The notes under the pieces were generated by a model. That model was not told the origin of the DNA. It did no database searches and worked only from the letters and a program-made list of their open reading frames with translations. Positions 1 through 10,606 of a stretch of 44,641 nucleotides of DNA are shown here, piece by piece. Origin of the DNA: Beroe ovata (Eukaryota > Ctenophora > Nuda > Beroida > Beroidae); contig CAMPET010000058.1 in assembly GCA_946803715.1 (NCBI GenBank), forward strand, positions 20,216-64,856. The letters are read 5' to 3'. How positions within the stretch are numbered: the first letter of the stretch is position 1; each line of letters begins with the position of its first letter. Both the position numbers and the translations under genes were made by a program.

Positions 1-40
1 GTGTGTGTGTGTACTGTGTGTGTGTACTGTGTGTGTGAGA
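1..40. repeat. GT microsatellite at window edge
   Basis: Runs of GT interrupted by TACT form the left end of the window. It is a simple repeat with no coding content, lying in the intron just downstream of the last visible GTPase exon. Confidence 0.9.
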
Positions 41-72
41 TAACGTGGTTCATAACAGTCAGTGAGACTCAC

Positions 73-1027
73 CCCACGAGACCAATATCTGCAATGCTCT
101 TGAGGACGAGTTTGATGTACCGCTCCTTGCCTCTCCGGCCCAGGTAGTTGTTCACAAGTGAACCACCCTTTTCCCCCTCCTGTGATGGGGAGCACACATG
201 GTAATTTAAATAGTAAATAATAGGAATACTGACATGGTACGATGAATTGAAAACAATTGCTAGAATCGCACGATCTAGAATCGCACACATAGAGCTCACT
301 CTTCTTGCACAATAGACAAAAGACGGGGCAATTTTTCCAGCAAAGCAGACACTAAGTTACACTAGACAACCAGACACACTGGACACCCAGACACACTGGA
401 CACCCAGACACACTCTCCCTGACAGCTGAACCCTGGCAACAAACCTGTATGAGGTATCGCTTGTTTTCCTTGTCCACGTCACATATCACCGCACCAGTCC
501 GGAGATCTGTTGCCATGGTACCGGGTGGTACCTCCACGACCATATCCTCTCCCTTCCTCCCTCTGATACGGGAGAAACTGCCGTTCTCGCCGCGCAGTGC
601 AGAAAATCTGTGGACATGGTATCAAAGGGGGGAGGGGGGTATACTTTCATTATCAGGGGCATTCGAGGCTAAAATGTCCAGGGAGCAGGGTAGAAAGTTG
701 GCTCAAAATCAATGAAACACGTTCATACTGTGACAAATACCACAGTAAGGCAATACCTCCTGTTGGGGTGATGGTGCAGGTGATTGAGATTCTGATACAG
801 ACTCACCGCCTCCAGCCACACACTCCCACCCTGGCCACCAGTTGCATTCTTGGAGGGTAGCCCAGATCCTAACAAAGGCAGGATTGAGAGATGAATGTAA
901 GCTAACTTCTGAACCTCAATACAGACATCACTCTGACTGTATCATCAGACATGAATCACTCTCACAGTGTCAGTGACTGCTTACCCCCTGCCCCTCCCCG
1001 GACATAGATATTCACAGAGTCACACAT
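73..1027 (-). CDS. GTPBP10: Obg-family GTPase, 5' part (GTPBP10-like)
   Basis: N-terminal Obg-fold part of a mitochondrial Obg GTPase. In the family it assists assembly of the large mitoribosomal subunit. Four exons on the minus strand: 1027-985, 868-757, 607-445 and 179-73; all junctions are GT/AG and keep frame. The Obg glycine-rich signature is seen as VNIYVRGGAGG and GGQGGSVW, followed by VVEVPPGTMATDL, and the last exon ends LKSIADIGLVG, immediately before the family's G1 P-loop, which lies beyond the window. The segment NNYLGRRGKERYIKLVLK resembles GTPBP10 more than MTG2/GTPBP5. The start is uncertain: ATG at 1027 is used, but the frame stays open upstream to about 1070, so an upstream exon carrying the mitochondrial presequence is possible. 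Partial at the left edge. The family is secure; the paralogue is less so. Confidence 0.78.
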
Positions 1028-1079
1028 TTCCCCCTTCTTGAATGTTTGTCGCTCACTCAACAATTCCTCTAAATGTTTC

Positions 1080-2050
1080 CTGTTATGTCAGAGTTATAGA
1101 TCGTCAAGTTACAACTGGACTAAATCCACAATCATTAATTGGAAAACTGGAAAAGCAATCAAATAGATCATTTAACAATCGGACACCAATCAAATTCAGG
1201 GCAGTTTCACTTTCACTTAATTAAACCAGTCGCCAGCACGCTAACCTGTTGATCCTAGCGCTGTTGCTAAATCGTCTACATGCGTCACATAGCAACTGTG
1301 CTCTGAGAGACTGCAAGCGTCGGATTACCCTCAGACTTCTTTCCATGCTGCTATTAATAGACACAAGTTAAGATGGGTTATCCGCATTTCATCCTAAGTT
1401 TCACAACACTAAACAGTTGAAATCATTGATTTTAGCAAATATTTTTGCTTATTATCGGGCCGAAATAGCAGCTTACAGCTCACTGCTCAACGACGCAAGT
1501 ATTTTGTAATATGGATTAGAGTAGAAATGATGTCCAGGCCAATATTCAACACTGCAGAGAACGAAGGGAGTGTGCAGCCTATAACGGTTACATACTGCAT
1601 AGCTATAACCATATAGCTACGAAGGAAAGGAACAAGGGATCCCCAAAGGCAGAGGGACGCAAGCGTGGTCGTATTTAGTTTCTGCAGAATCAAATGAAAG
1701 CTATCGATCGATCGATCTAGCTGATGCAAAGCGCGCAAAATTGGTTATTAGCGCCACCTGACGGTATTCCTCACTTTCGCGCGTTCCATACAAGTGGAAA
1801 ATACGAGGATGAAATTTGTGACACACACACATGCCCCATTTAGTTCCTGTGACTTTCGCTTTCACTGTGTAGCAGGAATAATGCCGTCAAGCCCATTGTT
1901 CAGTAATAAAGTCAGGTGAGCTGAAACAATAGAGGTTTATTTATCCCATATAGAGTATTTCACCAAAAACAATGACTCAAGCCATGCTAGAGAGTACTTT
2001 GTTGAATTATTGAAAAATATGGGCGTGGTGAATAATCATTACTTATTGGG
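1080..2050. other. Non-coding interval upstream of the GTPase gene
   Basis: I see no convincing exon here on either strand. Short open frames lack codon structure and splice signals. The interval contains the likely promoter side of the GTPBP10-like gene, but no recognisable core element stands out. Confidence 0.5.
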
Positions 2051-2051
2051 A

Positions 2052-2211
2052 CAATAGAAAATGGTATTCTTGGGAAGGGGTCCCAAATGTTTTTGATCAC
2101 GTGACATCGATTGACCAATGAGAGCACAGATACAACCAATGAAAATACAGGATCATTGCTATGCGATCAAAAACATATGAGACCCCTACCTAAGACTACC
2201 ATTCTCTATGG
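2052..2211. mobile_element. Short MITE-like inverted repeat element
   Basis: Two arms of about 48 bp, roughly 2052-2099 and 2163-2211, are imperfect inverted copies. Both contain the GTTTTTGATC block on the inner side, AGGGGTC in the middle and ATGGTA toward the outside. The short centre contains CCAATGAGAGCACAG. Just outside, GGGCGTGGTGAA (about 2020) and GGGCATGGTGAA (about 2210) are direct near-copies. The arrangement looks like a miniature inverted-repeat transposable element of about 160 bp without coding capacity. Superfamily not assigned. Confidence 0.55.
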
Positions 2212-2353
2212 GCATGGTGAAATAGACAATAACTCTTCACTTACTGACCTAGTCACGTGATCTCCTGCACCATTTGCCACATGCGCTGAGCCCACTTTCT
2301 ATCATGGCTAGGATGGTAATGAGAAATGTCATGCGATCCGGAGATTTGTATCA

Positions 2354-2354
2354 C

Positions 2355-2386
<32 letters not shown>

Positions 2387-2388
2387 CT
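2354..2388. repeat. GT microsatellite
   Basis: An uninterrupted run of TG dinucleotides within otherwise unremarkable non-coding sequence. Confidence 0.9.
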
Positions 2389-2399
2389 GCAGGTGGGCC

Positions 2400-3840
2400 A
2401 TGTGGAAATCGAAGGCATTTTGAGTGAAAAAATTCAGGAAAGTCCGAATTTGATATCTCAAATTTAAACAAACCGTTGAAATTTATAGATCAAATAATGA
2501 TTATACGGTACATTATACATGCAAAACTGCACAAATCTAAAGTCTCGTACGAAATTTTAGATGTAAAATCTGGAACAAAAATCTTAACACGGTAAACATT
2601 GAACTCAAGACATTTCGATAGAAGATATCAGTTACCGAACACAGATCCATGCAATACCACAAGGCAATAATTCACTTTTATCTGATGTTAGTTTAATACA
2701 CATTCCAAATATTTCTGCTACACAAGACTCTCTCTAAACTACTACTGAGACGAGCAGCTAGACTGTAATGATTAACTAGCAAGACGCGGTTCAGACGAGC
2801 AGAACTGTTACGATAGCAGGGTTGACTGTTGAATACGGGCCTGTGAGAGACCACTACAGTTATTGTACGATCTGACACGCATTCCACTCAATAGGCTAGA
2901 AGCTTAGAAGCACGAAAAGTTTGGGTTTTTAACAAAACTATCATTAGCTATCATTAGTCATTACAGTCACTCAGAATCGAAGTGCTACAAACGATGTTCT
3001 TTTCTTGTATATAATTGCAAATTGACAACAGTTATCTTCATGCATCACGCTTTTCAATCGAAAAAATTTGTTCCATATTTCTAATCAGTCAAAAACCAAT
3101 CAGTTAATAACCAATAAGCCATATCATAATTGTCAATCAAATTCATCGATCTTAAAATGTCGGTAAGGCATTCTAATATTGAATTTAGTAGGTGCCAGTT
3201 ATTATTAACGTTTGAAGTCTGAACACCTTACCAACACAAAAAAGGGATTATTCACACAAATCGTACTCAACAGTAGCTGATTCCGATAGGAAAATGAGTG
3301 AATCTTCCCTTCCAAAGTATCAGAAACTTCCACAATACACGTAAAATTGTGATTAAACAGGATAAAATCAAGTTTTAGCGATCAAAAACACTCCTTGTCA
3401 AACAGTATTCTGATCTGGCAATACGTCTTGACGAAATATCGTTATCCTTGAACCTATATAATATATATACAAAGCTAACAGACATTCACATTAATATTGG
3501 ACAAAAAAATTGACGACCAGGTCAAATCAGTCAAACATCCACGATACTCGAAAAAACGAAAGAATGATACTTAATTGAAAAATACAGTATCCAATGAAAT
3601 TTATTTCCTTCACGTCAACACAAATAATTTTAAAATAAAACCAAATTAAGCTCGATTTAATCAACCAAATAATAGCACAAAATATTCAAAGTTTTATCGT
3701 CAAGTTCAATATCAAGGTTTATAAGTTTGGAAATTTCTCATCAAACTATCAACTAATTTCATCTAATTCAACCACCCCCTTCACAAACCATACAATAAAT
3801 TCCCACCTTTGTTTTCACTGTAAAACACTTTGCCCTGTGA
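2400..3840. other. AT-rich non-coding interval
   Basis: No open frame with exon character is seen. The composition is AT-rich. The expected final PIKfyve coding exon (the C-terminal FCEAM...PDHW region of the family) should lie between here and 4530, but I could not find it. Confidence 0.5.
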
Positions 3841-3845
3841 ACAGG

Positions 3846-3920
3846 TCATGTATACATGTGTCATGTATATTGTATACATGTGTCATGTATATTGTATACA
3901 TGTGTCATGTATATTGTACA
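3846..3920. repeat. 22-bp tandem repeat, about three copies
   Basis: A unit containing TATACATGTGTCATGTATAT is repeated head to tail about three times. Each unit is itself partly palindromic (ATACATGT / CATGTAT), so it could form a cruciform. No gene overlaps it. Confidence 0.85.
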
Positions 3921-4020
3921 AATACTGTATAGCACTGTGTCCTGTATTAAAATGTGTTCAACTTGAGTTAACTACAGTGTAGGTATCTCTGTAAACACTG
4001 TTCACACTGTGTAGTGTGTC

Positions 4021-4502
4021 CAGTATACAACTGTTTACTAGATCACTGTGAACTCTGATTCAGGACATTTTCTGTAGGTAACTCTGTTTCACACTGTTTC
4101 ACACTATGCACTCTGTGTCACTGGTCACAGTCTGCACTGTGCACTGTGTACTGTGTATATTAGGAATACTGTAAGTCTGATCCCATACCGGTCCATTTAT
4201 CGGGTACGAGGGGGAAATATCGCTCCATCTGATTACAAAACCTGCAGGGAGACTGGTGAACAATCGGTCATGCCGTGCTGCTATAGTGCTGCTGCACACA
4301 AACAAACATGTAAACAAACAAACAAACAAACAAACAAACAAACAAACAAACAAACAAACAAACAATGAACATTCACTGTATCTCAGGGCGACCCTCAAGT
4401 GACTCCTAAACTTAGACGGGTGAGCAGTTTTACACAATAAATACAAACAATTGCCCATTCCCAAATTCCCATCATGACATTACACTGGTTATAACCGGTA
4501 TT
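4021..4502. repeat. Segment duplicated at 9541-10042, with AAAC microsatellite
   Basis: This interval is nearly identical to 9541-10042, including a CAAA/AAAC run (4304-4366 here, imperfect and interrupted in the other copy). The two stop matching abruptly after ATAACCGGTAT. Open frames with CLFV repeats are just the translated microsatellite. The second copy sits between two single-N contig joins, so it is most simply the other allele rather than a genomic duplication. Confidence 0.85.
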
Positions 4503-4530
4503 TATAAATAGCTCGACACTCATAGCTCAC

Positions 4531-4613
4531 CTTTCTCTGTACATCTCAGGGGATACAATTGTTGGCATTCGTCCAGCAGAACCAATCATATTCGTCTTGA
4601 ATATCATCTCAAC
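4531..4613 (-). CDS. PIKFYVE: PIKfyve, penultimate coding exon
   Basis: An 83-base exon with AG acceptor (CCGCAG) before 4613 and donor GTGAGC after 4531. It encodes VEMIFKTN, then GRMPTIVSPEMYRER, matching the conserved PIKfyve segment 'EMVVKSTG...GKMPTVVSPELYRTR' at the end of the lipid kinase domain. It starts in phase 0, which fits the phase-0 donor at 6915 of the upstream exon, and it ends in phase 2. The final short exon is not visible in the window. This exon lies in the first contig, across the single-N join at 6287 from the rest of the gene, which supports the order of these two contigs. Confidence 0.85.
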
Positions 4614-4855
4614 CTGCGGAGTTAACATAGGGTCAAATTGTGGAACAGAAATGGGTTGTTAAAAATCGCGAATGATCCCTATTAATAATATGATCAATAC
4701 CATATGATCAGTTATCATCTAGGTAGGTACAGTATAATACACCAATACTATACAACATACTAAAGTACAGTAAACGCACCCATTGGGTGCAACCCATGTC
4801 TGAATATTGTGAATTGATATTCTACATTCTCTATAATAAAGCATTCTCATTTTAG

Positions 4856-4976
4856 AGCCGGTCAGCTGCATGTATGAATGCTGCCCTGTTCAGTGAAGTG
4901 TTGGCTCGCCGCCAAATAAACACTGGGCTGTTCATTACAGGAGGATTACACCAAGTCACAGGTCATACACTGCAAG
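4856..4976 (+). other. Possible isolated coding exon, unknown gene
   Basis: A 121-base frame is open between a TTTTAG acceptor and a GTACAT donor and reads SRSAACMNAALFSEVLARRQ followed by INTGLFITGGLHQVTGHTLQ. The amino-acid composition is exon-like and the splice signals are reasonable, but I do not recognise the protein and no partner exon is visible nearby. It may be chance. Confidence 0.22.
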
Positions 4977-5262
4977 GTACATTGTACTGTCATGAGTTTT
5001 AAACAGTGATGGGCTGTCATATCCGGCCTAATTTCATCGCAACTTCAGAATGTGGAGTGATTCACATGACATGGATTACATGAAATTGTATATTTCATTT
5101 TGAATTGGGTTATACCTAGGTTATACAAGAATCAACGTATACAACGTATCAGTAGTATAAGTTGTGATCTGGATTATTCCACACAACAGCCTCATTAAAA
5201 CATAGTGCTATTCCCCATTTGATTGCTACACCATCTGGTCATGTTATTATTATCACAGCTTT

Positions 5263-5446
5263 TCATTGTGTGTTTTGTGTGTGTGTGTATGTAATGCGTG
5301 TGTCTGTGTGTGTCTGTGTGTGTCTGTGTATGCGTATGCGTGCGTCTGTACGTCTGTGTTTTTGTTTGTGTGCGTGTCTGTGTGTGTGCGTGTGTGTGTC
5401 TGTGTGTGTGCGTGTCTGTGTCTGTGTGTCTGTGTCTGTGTGTACT
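5263..5446. repeat. GT-rich degenerate microsatellite
   Basis: About 180 bp of TGTGTC/TGTGTG/TGCGTG variants. All six-frame open frames over it are low-complexity artefacts. Confidence 0.9.
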
Positions 5447-5523
5447 TCAGGTATACAAATAGATAATGACCAATACTCATGACAATTATAGGTCACACAC
5501 ATTCGGGTACACAACGCATAACA

Positions 5524-5845
5524 TCTATAATATAAAGGAAAGAGGCAGTTCAAGCCTGTCTGCGTTTATCTCAACCTAGGGGAGTTGAAACTCCGGGATT
5601 TTTTGCAAGGTGGTAGAAAAACCGATTCCGCTGTCGAACATCATTTCGGATTTTTGAATTAGGTCTTAGATTTTTTGTAATCAGCGTCTGAAGTTGGAAA
5701 AATTGCCCTCAAAATCATAACGGAGTTCAATGTTGACAGCAAAAGTGCACCGTTGCTAAGCAACATAGGAGTTGCACGTGCAATTTGATTAGATAATGTG
5801 CGCGCGTCTCTATAATTGCCATTTCGTTTTCTCATTGTTTTGGAG
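5524..5845. repeat. Dispersed repeat, copy 1
   Basis: It starts at TCTATAATATAAAGGAA and contains GGGATTTTTTGCAAGGTGGT, a block beginning CGCTGTCGAACATCATTTCG, GAGTTGCACGTGCA and GTGCGCGCG. The same ordered blocks recur at 5953-6265 with internal divergence, so this is a dispersed or tandemly placed element of about 310 bp. No coding capacity is seen. Confidence 0.75.
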
Positions 5846-5952
5846 CATTTAGATTTCGATGATCACTTCATCTATGTACAGATCCGCATAATTTCACTTC
5901 ACTTCTTATTCAATGCTCAGTGTATCACGCCACTTGGACGGGTTTTCTAGTC

Positions 5953-6330
5953 TATAATATAAAGGAATAAGGCACTTATAGGAAAGTGGTTCCGCTGTAT
6001 ATGAATAACTCGACCAAATGGAGTTGGAGAGCCGGGATTTTTTGCAAGGTGGTAGATGAATAAATTCCGCTGTCGAACATCATTTCGGATTTTTGAATTA
6101 GGTCTTAGATTTTTTGTTATTTGGGTTCAAAGTTGGGAAAAGGGGTCTGAAAAACAACTATGCGATATAGGAGGAATAAGCGTTGCTAGGCGACGTAAGA
6201 GTTGCACGTGCATTTTTGATGAAAGTGCGCGCGCTTCACTGCTGTTGTCATTTCGTTGTTCTTTTATTTTAAGACGTTTCATTTTTNAAGTGAAGGTGCG
6301 GGGTCTGGGGGCGCAGCCCCCAGGAGCCAG
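5953..6330. repeat. Dispersed repeat, copy 2, with G/C palindrome
   Basis: Second copy of the 5524-5845 element, with the same block order. It runs through the single N at 6287 and is followed by a palindrome, CTGGGGGCGCAGCCCCCAG (6305-6323). The contig break inside the copy suggests the repeat itself stopped assembly. Confidence 0.7.
6287..6287. other. Contig join (single N)
   Basis: A single unknown base. Equivalent single Ns stand at 9540, 10189, 12839 and 14666. At each, sequence identity or gene continuity changes abruptly, so they are read here as joins of independently assembled contigs with nominal gap length. Confidence 0.8.
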
Positions 6331-6914
6331 ACGTTTTCTGTTGATAGAATTATTGTTGTACTAGGATTCTGTACACAAATTTAAGAATTTTAGGCTCAAA
6401 GTTTCTTAGTTTCTTAATTGTAAATCAACGGAGTTTCTTAATTTTTCCTTGATCCTAGGCTAAGTTTCTTAAATTTTCAGAAATCCTAGGCTCAGTTTCT
6501 TGTAGAGAGTTTCTTATAGAAAAAACTGAGTGTATACATGGTGTCATATTCATCACGTTATGAAGTGAATGATTGAAAAAAATCAAGTGCTATCGAAGTA
6601 CCTAATTGTTTTTCATTCTATCTTGCTGGATGAGAATATGATAGGCTAGGTACGCGGGTCAGATTGGTTATCGTATTTCTGAAATTTTGGTAATTAAAGG
6701 TGTCACGCACAAGAGAATCTAGAGTTACACGTCTTCATCCAATGTCTGATTGGATTATAACAGTACCATGTAAATAGTCTAGACTGGTGGAATCTTGGAA
6801 CATTGGAATATTTTATGTTTGTGCGGGGACGAACAATAATGAAAATCACGTCCAACTTGAACATTTCACTTTATTGTAGAGAATTTACAGGTCAAAGTGC
6901 GGGAGGGAGCTTAC
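6331..6914 (-). other. PIKfyve intron sequence, no other feature seen
   Basis: Non-coding sequence between the contig join and the next PIKfyve exon. GTTTCTTA-type blocks (about 6400-6510) recur a few times without clear periodicity. I see no exon. Confidence 0.5.
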
Positions 6915-9169
6915 CCGCTTATCAAAGGTGAACTTGCGGATGTAGTCGATAATACCAATGACAATCTTATCTCCACACATGCCCACTAGCAGCGAGTAGT
7001 CTATGATGGACTGAGCTGCGAGGAAGGCCGTGTCACAGTTCACAGCCTCCCTGAGGAAGGTCTTGGAGTGTGGTCTGAGGTACACCGGGTTATCCACAAT
7101 GTGATGGAGATAGTTCTCATCTAGTAGCACCTCATCATGCTCCTCTGCTAGGCGGTTCCGTACACTGCCCTGAGAGTAGGGAGTGGTAGACGGGGGAGCA
7201 GAGGGGGGAGTCAGGGGGAATCAGGGGGACAGAGAGAGAGAGAGAGGGGGGGGAGTCAGTGGGGCAGAGAGAGGGGGAGTCTGGGACATCCCATAGTGGG
7301 AGAAACATTGATCATCCGTGAAGGAGAATTAATGAGATAATGTAAGTCACATTTTCCTACATCGACGGGCAATGTCTCACATGATGTGACCTCCAGTACC
7401 AACAACTCTATAATAGTTTGCTATGGTTTGGTACGGTCCCAATCAATACCTTGAGATCGTAGACAACTGAAGGAGCCACATTGTAGAAGATATTCTCCAT
7501 GATAATAACATCCTGTTTCATGCTAATCCCCGTGTGAGTGTTACTGAACCCCACAGTGCACGCACCCACTATCTTAGCAAGGAGGGTGGGTCGCTTGTCA
7601 ATGCTGTCCATCACATACTCCACATAGTTTGGCATGAACATCAGCAGAGCCTGCAACTCCAGTCTACTCATCTCCTTCACAACCCATCTGTCATCTTGTG
7701 TCTTGCTGAATGCCTGGCCGGACTTGCCGCCCTTAGCTCGCCATTTGTTACAGTATGACAGCGAGTGGATGAAGTCGTTGAGTGCCTCCCCTGGCATCAG
7801 GAGAGTGCGCAGACGATCGAACTCTGCAGCGAAGTATACCTGATAACGTATTCGTAATAAAATTCAATTCTTCAGAATGAAACCAATTCTTACTGTCTCA
7901 AGTAGGCTTGATTGATTCTCACCTTACAGAAGAACTTGGTGGGTCCATCATGGAACTCGACATCAATATGGTTTGACTTGTTGATGACACTCTCCTCATG
8001 ACTAAGATCAGCACTCTTATTCCGCCCATGGGTGGGTTGATGTTCCCCGCTCACGACGGATGATGCCCCATCGCTGCCCCCTCCCCCCGACGTGTGACTC
8101 GTGACTGTCAGCCAGTGACCTGTCTTCTCCTCGTCATGGGCCACAGGTGGTGACAGATGCTGCTTGGAACTTGTCACTGTGGCAGCTGATGCACGTCGCA
8201 GCATGTTGTGTCGGGTGACGTCACTTGCTGCCTCACCCTGCATACCCTCCCCCTCATCTGGTTTCAGGAGTTGGAGCTTGGCCCGGTACTGATCACACGA
8301 GAGGGCGTATGCGATGATGCTGGTGAAGTGCTTCTCGTTCACCAGGACTGTAGGACGGGACCCGCCCGTGAGACGGTGATGCTCTTCCACCGGGAAGAGA
8401 TGCTGAAGTGAGAACTGTTGGGTCTTAACACTCAAACATACCACAGCATTACCTCTCCACAAACTTACTATAAGGTAGAATTTCTCAAATATTCTCTAGT
8501 ACCTACTACTCTGCTACCTACATTACCAAGTAACCGGTTACTTACATCTATCTTCTTGAATGAGTCTGTGAGCGCAGTGAAGAACTTCCTGGTTTTGGAG
8601 GCCATCTTGCTGTACTTACTGCCCGAACTCTCACTGTGAGGTTTGAAATTCTTCGGGGACTTCCAGTCAAAGTTGTGCTGACCTTCCAACTTCGTGTTCT
8701 TCTTGTTGAAAATGTCATCCATGGACCTGTGGTGACCTCTCAACACGTCCACACTCGACCGGGTGGATGCTCGTCCTTTTTCAAAGATGTAGCTGTCGGA
8801 GAGCACTCTCTTGTGTGTCTTGACACACGTCTTGTCACTGCCCTCATCCAGTGACAGTTTGGGTGACATCTGGTCCAGATCGTCACGACTCATCATGAGA
8901 GCTTCACAAGACTCATGATAGATACCCTTGGTTGAGCCCTTAGGACGACGCTTCACTTCTGCCAGGTATTTGTTCCAGTTGTCGATACAGAATACTATAT
9001 CTGACTGAATCTTGTAGATTTCTCGCCGTACCAATATCGGTGAAGTGGTCAGGGAGGGAGATAGGTCTGCGATTTTCTGCTTGTAGAGTGCATCATCTGC
9101 ACTGAGCTTAACTCGGGCTTCCTTGATCGTGGCATCATCATGCAAACTCTCCATCTTGTCGTGGACAGC
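6915..9169 (-). CDS. PIKFYVE: PIKfyve 3' half: kinase-domain exons, copy A
   Basis: Five minus-strand pieces of the phosphatidylinositol-3-phosphate 5-kinase, which makes PI(3,5)P2 on endosomes and lysosomes. Exons: 9169-8546 (linker, begins AVHDKMES), about 8414-7923 (SIIAYALSCDQYR-type block then Ser-rich linker), 7839-7450 (kinase N-lobe: YFAAEFDRLR, glycine-rich GGKSG, lysine in WVVKEM), and 7169-6915 (VRNRLAEEHDEVLLDENYL, catalytic IIDYSLLVG, then GIIDYIRKFTFDKR, the family's metal-binding/activation region). Exon lengths 624, 492, 390 and 255 all keep phase 0. Key kinase residues appear intact. The first three exons are repeated almost exactly at 12851-14576. The acceptor near 8414 could instead be at 8402; both keep frame. 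Confidence 0.92.
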
Positions 9170-9309
9170 CTGGGGTCATTGCAATATTAAATTTCCAAAA
9201 TAAAACCATTTTTCATAGTAAAGTTACAAAGCATTCCTCATTCTCATCTGGTGCAATAAGTCTGTTCTAAACACCTCTGTAATTTCTAAATATAAATGTG
9301 ATAGCTCAA

Positions 9310-9353
9310 AATTCATTCCGTGGATGATAATTTCATTCCGTGGATGATAATTG
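9310..9353. repeat. Tandem duplication differing between the two PIKfyve copies
   Basis: ATTCCGTGGATGATAATTTC occurs twice in a row here, but the homologous intron near 14738-14758 has a single copy. It is a small length difference between otherwise near-identical copies. Confidence 0.8.
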
Positions 9354-9540
9354 AAAAGTGCCCTGTAAGCCTGTAGCAGTGTAGCACAAACATCTTTCGT
9401 ATTTCAATATTTATCCAAAAAGAAGAAATGGAGAGAGCTTCTATAGAAAATCAGTATGACCGCAAAGAATACAACCCGTAATGAAGAGACACATAACATA
9501 TACACCCCCTGTACGCGCGGGCACGTTTGCTAGTACTTTN

Positions 9541-10042
9541 AGTATACAACTGTTTACTAGATCACTGTGAACTCTGATTCAGGACATCTACCTACTGTAG
9601 GTAACTCTGTTTCACACTGTTTAACACTGTGAACTCTGTGTCACTGGTCACAGTCTGCACTGTGCACTGTGTACTGTGTATATTAGGAATACTGTAAGTC
9701 TGATCCCATACCGGTCCATTTATCGGGTACGAGGGGGAAATATCGCTCCATCTGATTACAAAACCTGCAGGGAGACTGGTGAACAATCGGTCATGCCGTG
9801 CTGCTATAGTGCTACTGCACACAAACAAACATGTAAACAAACAAAAAACAAACAAACAAAACAAACAAGACAAACAAACAAACAAACAAACAAGACAAAC
9901 AAACAATGAACATTCACTGTATCTCAGGGCGACCCTCGTGTGACTCCTAAACTTAGACGGGAGAGCAGTTTCACACAATAAATACAAACAATTGCCCACT
10001 CCCAATTCCCATCACTGACATCACACTGGTTATAACCGGTAT
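9541..10042. repeat. Second copy of 4021-4502
   Basis: Near-identical to 4021-4502, with an interrupted CAAA run (9831-9905). It begins directly after the single N at 9540. Homology stops at 10042, where a G/C-rich insert begins. Confidence 0.85.
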
Positions 10043-10188
10043 CAGGGGGCTGGCAAGCCCCCCGCGGCATCTGTAGCTAATGTTGAACGTGCGAGCAAAA
10101 AGGGCCCGAAGGGCCCTTTTTGCGAGCTCGCTCACCGAGGCGGCCCGAAGGGCCGACTTGGTGAGCTTTGTGCGTTTATGTAACGCGC
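10043..10188. mobile_element. G/C-rich insert with two adjacent hairpins
   Basis: Beginning exactly where homology to 4021-4502 ends, this stretch has a GGGGGCTGGCAAGCCCCCC palindrome. It is followed by two adjacent stem-loops, both closed by a GAA loop. Stem 1 is GCAAAAAGGGCCC paired with 111-123 (10095-10123, perfect 13 bp). Stem 2 is 10130-10146 paired with 10150-10166 (17 bp with two imperfect pairs), ending GGCCC-GAA-GGGCC. The other copy lacks it, so it looks like an insertion. The contig stops at 10189, so its far end is unseen. Confidence 0.5.
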
Positions 10189-10606
10189 NATAATGAGCCT
10201 TCACCTCTGCTTTTAGGCATAGGATCAATGTCCAATTTATTGATGTTTGGTGGCTGATTCTTCGTAGTATCACTGCTCGGTTTAGAAGGGTAGATAGAGA
10301 GAGAAAATAGCTTCACTTACATCACTACTTCCAGAACCCCAAGTTTATTATTAAACAGGGAGATACTGTTGATAGCTTGTTGTTGTTGATGTATGTTCGC
10401 TCCCCACCTTGTTGGTGACACAAAGTTGTGAGGTCTTTTGACATGAACTTATCATACGCACATACAGAAGTTACTGCAGCTGCTTATGTTAGGTACTTAC
10501 TTTGCTGCTCGTTTTGTATTCAGCATAAGCACCGTTAGGCTTTACCCAAGTCATAGTACTCGATTATATTGTGATTCAGTGCAGTGAAATCCATTAGCGC
10601 ACAGTG

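Noticed and set aside
4099..4464. Open frames with repeated CLFV or KQTN residues, also at 9592-10005
   Set aside because: They are translations of the CAAA/AAAC microsatellite and differ between the two near-identical copies.
5219..5553. Cysteine/valine- and histidine/threonine-rich open frames
   Set aside because: They read through GT-rich low-complexity DNA in all frames.
6056..6364. Open frame of 102 residues across the contig join
   Set aside because: It runs through the dispersed repeat and an N; the matching repeat at 5524-5845 has no equivalent frame.
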